This document shows, piece after piece, positions 14,795 to 19,406 of a stretch of 19,406 nt of DNA (the stretch's first letter is position 1; every line of letters begins with the position of its first letter). Source of the DNA: a bacterium. GTDB lineage: Bacteria > Electryoneota > RPQS01. The position numbers and the translations under genes were made by a program. The stretch lies in NCBI GenBank assembly GCA_028711875.1, contig JAQTRJ010000005.1, positions 1 through 19,406 of the forward strand, in the 5' to 3' direction. Below the pieces are notes generated by a model that was given only the letters and a program-made list of their open reading frames with translations, was not told the DNA's origin and made no database searches.

Positions 14795-15910
14795 TTACGT
14801 CGCGGCCCCGACCGAATCCGTCGTCGACAAGCGCGAACCGGAGCTGTTGATGCCGCGCACCGCCATCTCCACGTCGTGCGGGTTGCTCGCGCTCTCCATC
14901 GCCGTCTCATAGGAGATGTATTGCTGCCGCAGCAGCATCAGGATGGACTGATCGAACGTCTGCATTCCGTGCACTCCGCGATCGTCCTCCAGCAATCCTT
15001 GCAGCATGTGCATCTTATCCGGTTCGGCGATGCACTCACGGATCGCCGCCGTGTTCATCAAGACTTCCACAATCGGCACCCGTCCGCTCCGATCGGCGCG
15101 CGGCACCAATCGCTGCGAGACAATCGTCTGAATCGTTCCCGCCAAAATGGATCGAACCTGTGCCTGTTCGTTCAGAGGGAAAAAGGAAATAATTCGATTG
15201 ATCGCTTCGACCGCGTTCAGCGTATGCAGCGTGGTCAGAACCAGGTGCCCGGTTTCCGCCGCCTGCATCGCGACCTTCATCGTGTTCGGATCGCGAATCT
15301 CTCCGACCATGATGACGTCGGGGTCTTCGCGCAGCGCATGCGTCAAGGCCGAGTAGAAATCGTTCGTGTCAATCGCCACTTCCCGCTGCGCGATCAGCGA
15401 CTTCTTGTTATTGAACAAATACTCGATCGGGTCTTCGATCGTCAGGATATTTGCGCTGCGCTGACAGTTGATGTATTCGATGATCGCCGCCAGCGTCGTG
15501 GACTTCCCCGATCCCGTCGCTCCGGTCAGCAGAACGATCCCGCGCTTCAGTGCGGCGATCCGATCCATGACCGGCGGCAGCATCAACTCGCTGAACGTGG
15601 GAATCTGTGTCTTGATGGAACGAATCGCCAGCGCCGGTGTCCCCTTCTGAAAGTAGATATTGACTCGCGTCCGTCCGTGGCCGGGCACGCTCCACGCCAG
15701 ATCCAATTCCCGATCCCGATAGAAGGCTTCCGATTGCTGCGGAGTGAGCGTGCTCTTGAGAAACGCGTCCATTTCCGCCGCGGTCAGGCGCTCGGCGCGC
15801 GTCGCGTAGAGTTCTCCGTCAATACGCAGCACCGGCATGGCGCCGACCCTCAGATGGAGGTCGGATGCCTTCTTGACAAACAGGAGTTCCAACAGGCTTT
15901 GGATGTCCAT
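14795..15910 (-). CDS. pilT: Type IV pilus retraction ATPase PilT
   Basis: This 371-residue hexameric motor ATPase depolymerises the pilus. An N-terminal PAS-like domain (about 1-100; ASDLHLRVG near 15) precedes the RecA-like domain with Walker A GATGSGKS (130-137), Asp box TIEDPIEY (157-164), Walker B DPDVIMVGEIRD (196-207) and His box HLVLTTLHT (222-230). AIRECI at 289-294 stands where PilT has its AIRNLI retraction motif, so it is close but not identical. A variable, Ser/Gly-rich tail of about 20 residues follows. Length fits PilT (340-380) rather than PilB (about 560). PilU is a possible alternative because no second PilT is in view. No strong ribosome site precedes the ATG at 15910; the gene is 42 bases downstream of the TPR gene. 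Confidence 0.95.
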   Translation of the reverse strand: MDIQSLLELLFVKKASDLHLRVGAMPVLRIDGELYATRAERLTAAEMDAFLKSTLTPQQSEAFYRDRELDLAWSVPGHGRTRVNIYFQKGTPALAIRSIKTQIPTFSELMLPPVMDRIAALKRGIVLLTGATGSGKSTTLAAIIEYINCQRSANILTIEDPIEYLFNNKKSLIAQREVAIDTNDFYSALTHALREDPDVIMVGEIRDPNTMKVAMQAAETGHLVLTTLHTLNAVEAINRIISFFPLNEQAQVRSILAGTIQTIVSQRLVPRADRSGRVPIVEVLMNTAAIRECIAEPDKMHMLQGLLEDDRGVHGMQTFDQSILMLLRQQYISYETAMESASNPHDVEMAVRGINSSGSRLSTTDSVGAAT

Positions 15911-15952
15911 TCACGTGGTCCGCGTTAATCCCGTTCAACCGGATCAAACTGC

Positions 15953-17143
15953 TCACATGGTCGTGTCGCCCGCGAGCCGTCCGTTGAGTTCCGTGATCCG
16001 TTCCTGCACGTCTCCGTAGCCCGGATTCTGCTCCCGGACGGCTTCGAAGTGCCGCAGGGCTTCTTGAAGATTCCCCAGCAATTCATGAAGGGTCGCAATC
16101 TGAAACGTGAGTACGATCCGCGCTTGCTCATCCCCGGCTTGCGAATCCCGCTCGCGTTCCAGCAGGTCCAACGCGCCCACGAGATCGTCCATTTCGTGCA
16201 GGCATTCGGCCAGCGACAGCGTGGCGCGAATCCGCATCGTGGGATCCTTGCGCGCCTGTTCGAATTCCGCCACCGCCGCATCCCACAGCTTCATCTCGCG
16301 ATAGACGGTGCCCAGATCGTAGTGATCCTTCCCTTCTCCGCTCGGCGGTTCCGCGGCGCTATCCATCGGACCGCGCGACATCGCGGTGTCCTCAGCCGCG
16401 GACATGCTGGCAGAACGACTCGTGGGCATGTACGCCGCGTCGGCGGCTCCGGACTCTGCGAACACTTCCATACTCTCGAGACCGATCAATCCGTGTCCGT
16501 CATCGCGGGCTGAACCAGCCGTCGGTGCCGCACGGTTGGCTCCTTCCGCCGGCGCCGCCGTGTCTTCTTCGACGGGAGTCTCCCGACGACTCTCGTGCTG
16601 CTCGAACTGCCGAGCGTACTCCGTCAACTGCTGCTGCAGTTCAAAATCCTCGATGTGACTGTCCGCCCAGATCGCCTGAAGTTCCTCGACCAGATGACGA
16701 TGTCCCACGGAGGACTTCAGAATCCGCTTGATGAGCGCCCGCAGATCCTGCTCGGCCGGATGAGCGGCTAATTTCAGATAGCTTCGCAGAGACGCCAGAC
16801 AGTCCGAGTAGTACTCCAGCCCGAGATAGGCGTCAGCCAGCTTCAGATGGATGGTCTCTTCGTCGGGCGTCAGCCGCAGGACTTTGCGCGCCACCCCCAG
16901 CGCGTTCTCATACAATCCTTCGGATGCGAACCCTTCGATGGCCGTTCGCCAGGCGTCCGCCGCCTTCGCCCGCACGTGATGGTTCCAATAGAAATCCCCC
17001 AGACGATTCCAAGCGGAGAAATCCCGGTCAGCATCCTGCACGCGCCGCTCATAATGTGCGATCGCCGATGCCCATTTCCGCTTGCGAATCGCTTCGCGGA
17101 CGCTCTGCTCCGTATCCTCTCGACCACGAAGCGCTTTTTTCAT
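15953..17143 (-). CDS. TPR-repeat protein of the pilus operon
   Basis: This 396-residue soluble protein has no signal peptide. Helical TPR repeats fill residues about 12-130 (WASAIAHYERRV, AWNRLGDFYWNHHVRAKAADAW, IHLKLADAYLGLEYYSDCLASL) and again about 272-385 (HYDLGTVYREMKLWDAAVAEFEQA and further pairs). A disordered Ala/Ser/Glu-rich linker of about 85 residues (185-270) separates them. TPR proteins act as scaffolds for protein complexes; in T4P operons similar proteins such as FimV or PilF/Tgl help assemble the machine, but I cannot assign it to either, since Tgl and PilF are lipoproteins and this is not. GAGG lies 8 bases before the ATG at 17143, just 10 bases after the PilX-like stop, which rules out the longer frame that runs into that gene. 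Confidence 0.88.
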   Translation of the reverse strand: MKKALRGREDTEQSVREAIRKRKWASAIAHYERRVQDADRDFSAWNRLGDFYWNHHVRAKAADAWRTAIEGFASEGLYENALGVARKVLRLTPDEETIHLKLADAYLGLEYYSDCLASLRSYLKLAAHPAEQDLRALIKRILKSSVGHRHLVEELQAIWADSHIEDFELQQQLTEYARQFEQHESRRETPVEEDTAAPAEGANRAAPTAGSARDDGHGLIGLESMEVFAESGAADAAYMPTSRSASMSAAEDTAMSRGPMDSAAEPPSGEGKDHYDLGTVYREMKLWDAAVAEFEQARKDPTMRIRATLSLAECLHEMDDLVGALDLLERERDSQAGDEQARIVLTFQIATLHELLGNLQEALRHFEAVREQNPGYGDVQERITELNGRLAGDTTM

Positions 17144-17153
17144 GCTCGATTCC

Positions 17154-18806
17154 TCAACTGATTTGGCGCCATACTCCGCGCTGGACCGTCTGCACTCGTG
17201 GAGTGCCGGGAGGCCAATTCGCGGGCGAAAGCAAGTCCGTATCGAACGCCCAATTTCGATTCGGTGCGATGTAGAACGATCCGTAGCTCCAGTCCGACGT
17301 GGCGCGCCGGCTGAACCACAAATCAATGATGCTGCCTCGATAGGTGACCGTTTTCCCGTCCCATTTTTCCAGGAAGCGGAACAGATTTTCCAAACCGCCG
17401 CTGTAGGTTGAGCAGGAATCCGTCGGCACATGGCCGGTCATGACGCAGGCATTAATGTTCAAGTTCGACGCCACGCGCCCGTTCAAAGATCCGCCCGAAA
17501 CCGCGTCGTTCCAGGAGGGCGACAACAACGTGATCGCGTCACACAGCAGCGCCGATCCTCGCTTGGGAGTGGTGTTGTAATGACCCTTGATAAAGAGCGG
17601 GAGATCGGTGGCGATCGTCAGTCCGCCGACGGGCAGAGTCTGTGCGTTGATGATTCGCACCGCCGGATAATCGCCGCTGGAATGGCTGATATAGAGGATC
17701 CCGTTCGATGGCGAATGCCCACCGGAAATCATGGTGTTGATGTTGATGTCCACCACGTCCACCCACCGGTTCTCCCGATCGTCGTAGAATTTGTTGCCGG
17801 TATAGGTGAAGACGCCCGGCTGTGACAGGGCATGACCGGCGCTGTCCGTTAGAGCGCCATCCACGTAGCGAACCGTCGCCTTGTACCAGTATTTCGCATC
17901 GCGTTCCTGCAATCCATCGCCGGCCACGCCGCGCTCGACGATGAGGTGCTGATCCGCCGCCGGAGGAATCGGCAGCCGAAGCGTCGAAAGCCCGTGCGAT
18001 CCGTCGCGGAAGTTTCCGTTCCACACCGCCAAGGCTTGATTCGCCCAATCCGCCTGACGATTGTCGAGCCAGTAGCTGCCGCGCCAGACGTTTTGCCAGA
18101 CGCCGAACTGATTCTTGACATTCACAGGCCCCGGCGTGTCATGGTTGTCGGTGTCCTTTCGGATGTGCCAGTACTTGCCCACCGCCGTCACCGTGGCTTG
18201 GCACTGGATGCTGGTCTCGGCGCCCATATACAGACTGCCGTTGGTGTGGATCGGTCCGGCGAACTCCATCGCAGGTCCGGGAAATATCTCCAGGTCCTTC
18301 TCATAGAACACGCCGAATTGAAAGAGCGGAATGAACTGATGCTGAATCTCCCGCACGATCGCCGCGCTGCGCCGTTCGCTCGACACTTGGGACTGAACCG
18401 TATACCGCTGGACGTAGCCCCGCAGTCCCGTGTAGTCGCCCGAGGAAATGATCTCTTCGGTCAGCGCGCCGACTTTCGTGATCTGGTATTGATCAATTGT
18501 ATATCCGGTCAGACTGGGGGGACTTAATTGATCCAATTGCGCCTGCGTCGGATCTAAGGACGTCTCCAGCAGAGTGCGCAACGAACCGCATCCCCATTCC
18601 ACCGCGCCTTCCGCGGCGTAGAATGTGCGAACGTTGTCGAGCTGCACGGCGGTCACCTGCGTCTGCCGCGTGGAACGCAACGCCGACGTAGCCGCCACGA
18701 ACAGCAATCCGGTCATCAGCAGCATCGCCACCAGCATGACCAGCCCGCGCTCGTTCCGGCTGCGCCCCTTACCCTGCCCTGTTCGCCCCGTCGCCGTCTT
18801 AGACAT
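17154..18806 (-). CDS. Large PilX-like minor pilin or pilus assembly protein
   Basis: The protein has 550 residues. After a basic, polar leader (1-20, ending RNERG) comes a hydrophobic helix (about 22-43, LVMLVAMLLMTGLLFVAATS) and a FYAAEGAVEWG segment (63-73), which is the arrangement of PilX N-terminal domain proteins. The Glu at position 5 of classic pilins is absent, as in other PilX/GspK-like members. The rest (about 75-550) is a large, beta-rich extracellular domain with AGPIHTNGSLYMG (183-195) and several Cys, far longer than PilX of Pseudomonas (about 200 residues). It probably caps or modifies the pilus tip. GGAG lies 7 bases before the ATG at 18806. It directly follows the PilW-like gene and precedes the TPR gene by 10 bases. 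Confidence 0.85.
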   Translation of the reverse strand: MSKTATGRTGQGKGRSRNERGLVMLVAMLLMTGLLFVAATSALRSTRQTQVTAVQLDNVRTFYAAEGAVEWGCGSLRTLLETSLDPTQAQLDQLSPPSLTGYTIDQYQITKVGALTEEIISSGDYTGLRGYVQRYTVQSQVSSERRSAAIVREIQHQFIPLFQFGVFYEKDLEIFPGPAMEFAGPIHTNGSLYMGAETSIQCQATVTAVGKYWHIRKDTDNHDTPGPVNVKNQFGVWQNVWRGSYWLDNRQADWANQALAVWNGNFRDGSHGLSTLRLPIPPAADQHLIVERGVAGDGLQERDAKYWYKATVRYVDGALTDSAGHALSQPGVFTYTGNKFYDDRENRWVDVVDININTMISGGHSPSNGILYISHSSGDYPAVRIINAQTLPVGGLTIATDLPLFIKGHYNTTPKRGSALLCDAITLLSPSWNDAVSGGSLNGRVASNLNINACVMTGHVPTDSCSTYSGGLENLFRFLEKWDGKTVTYRGSIIDLWFSRRATSDWSYGSFYIAPNRNWAFDTDLLSPANWPPGTPRVQTVQRGVWRQIS

Positions 18807-18830
18807 GCGTTATCTCCGCCTTATCCGATG

Positions 18831-19406
18831 TTATACGCCCAAACTCAGGTTTCGGCCGCGCACCCAGAAGCGGTGAACTTCCCGCCGATACCCGTCGTAG
18901 AAGTAGGTGCCGTCCGGTAAATAAACGTACTGAGGATTTTCGTTTTCCTGCCGATCGGATTTCGTCACCACAATAATCTCCATCGCGGTAATCTGGCTCC
19001 GTTCGCCGGCGTTCAAGGTATATCCCGCTCCCACCACGTATCCGCTGGGCGGAATTCGATCCTCGTTGCGATCTACGAAACCGAACATCAGATAATCCAC
19101 TTTCGTCGCCACCGTTTTCGTCACAGGTGGCGCCCACCCCAGCGAGTCGCGCGACCACTCCCAAACCGTCTGTTGTATCGTCGAAGCGGCCGCGTTGCGC
19201 GTATAGCGAACGGTCTCCGTACGCCCGTCGTTGTCAATGTCCGCGGTGAACACCACGTCGTACGTGTTCGCGTATTCAAAATCACTTCGCACCGAATCGC
19301 TCCATGCCTGACCGGGCACGTCGCGGTTGATGTCGTCCGCGTCGCCGTCCGCCTCCTGCAGAGCCATGAGTCCAACCATCCTGAAATCGCGTCCCAGCCG
19401 CTGCAC
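18831..19406 (-). CDS. PilW-like minor pilin (5' end outside the window)
   Basis: The frame is open to the right window edge, so the start is missing; 191 residues are visible. It opens with QRLGRDFRMVGLMA, which in PilW-like prepilins follows directly after the N-terminal hydrophobic helix. The prepilin signal and helix therefore lie just upstream. The remainder is a pilin-type beta domain with DIDNDGRTETVRYT (calcium-loop-like, near residue 57), IIVVTKSD near 144 and a C-terminal RREVHRFWVRGRNL. It is probably a minor pilin that initiates assembly together with the PilX-like protein encoded 24 bases downstream. Confidence 0.8.
   Translation of the reverse strand: MQRLGRDFRMVGLMALQEADGDADDINRDVPGQAWSDSVRSDFEYANTYDVVFTADIDNDGRTETVRYTRNAAASTIQQTVWEWSRDSLGWAPPVTKTVATKVDYLMFGFVDRNEDRIPPSGYVVGAGYTLNAGERSQITAMEIIVVTKSDRQENENPQYVYLPDGTYFYDGYRREVHRFWVRGRNLSLGV

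Noticed and set aside
14789-15928. A 379-codon open frame antisense to pilT
   Set aside because: The minus-strand frame contains all PilT boxes; the antisense product is a composition artefact.
17144-17431. A longer N-terminus for the TPR protein overlapping the PilX-like gene by 278 bases
   Set aside because: The extension has no TPR character, and a good ribosome site stands before the ATG at 17143.

Overview
The window looks like a chromosomal segment of a GC-rich, probably uncultured diderm bacterium of the FCB side of the tree (a Zixibacteria/KSB1/Eisenbacteria-like lineage is my guess). The reasons are three secreted proteins ending in a Por/type IX (type A) sorting domain with the YPNPFN signature, combined with a complete-looking PilM-N-O-P-Q/PilT set of a type IV pilus (T4P). 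The taxonomy is inference from domain content. No tRNA, rRNA, CRISPR array or mobile element is visible.

Left part (1-6120). A plus-strand gene enters from the left and ends at 368 with a sorting domain. It converges on two tandem minus-strand genes (532-3282 and 3338-6055) encoding paralogous secreted subtilisin-like (S8) proteases of about 910 residues. Each has a signal peptide, propeptide, intact Asp/His/Ser triad, an all-beta stalk, a GATase1-like alpha/beta domain and a C-terminal sorting domain. A near-consensus promoter (6088-6116) precedes the pair and a strong rho-independent terminator (471-504) follows it.

Right part (6174-19406). A single minus-strand T4P operon of 13 genes runs from the right edge to a strong terminator at 6174-6200. 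In transcription order: a PilW-like minor pilin (5' end outside the window), a large PilX-like pilin, a TPR protein, PilT, a DUF4388/roadblock-like protein, a fusion of an MshEN (GspE N-terminal) domain to a DnaA-type AAA+ domain, a single-domain response regulator, a PAS/histidine-kinase-like protein that lacks the phosphoacceptor histidine, a PilM-PilN fusion, a small lipoprotein, PilO, PilP and a short PilQ secretin. Several junctions overlap by 4 bases, so translation is probably coupled.

How it fits together. PilMN, PilO and PilP would form the inner-membrane alignment complex that connects to the outer-membrane secretin PilQ. PilT would power retraction, and the PilW/PilX-like proteins would be minor or tip pilins. 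Between pilT and pilMN sits a four-gene block (DUF4388/LC7-like, MshEN-DnaA, receiver, degenerate kinase) that reads as a dedicated regulatory or positioning module. It is the least expected part of the window, because a replication-initiator-type ATPase domain appears to have been recruited to a pilus system with its regulatory arginines lost. No pilB, pilC or major pilin gene is seen; they may lie upstream, beyond the right edge.
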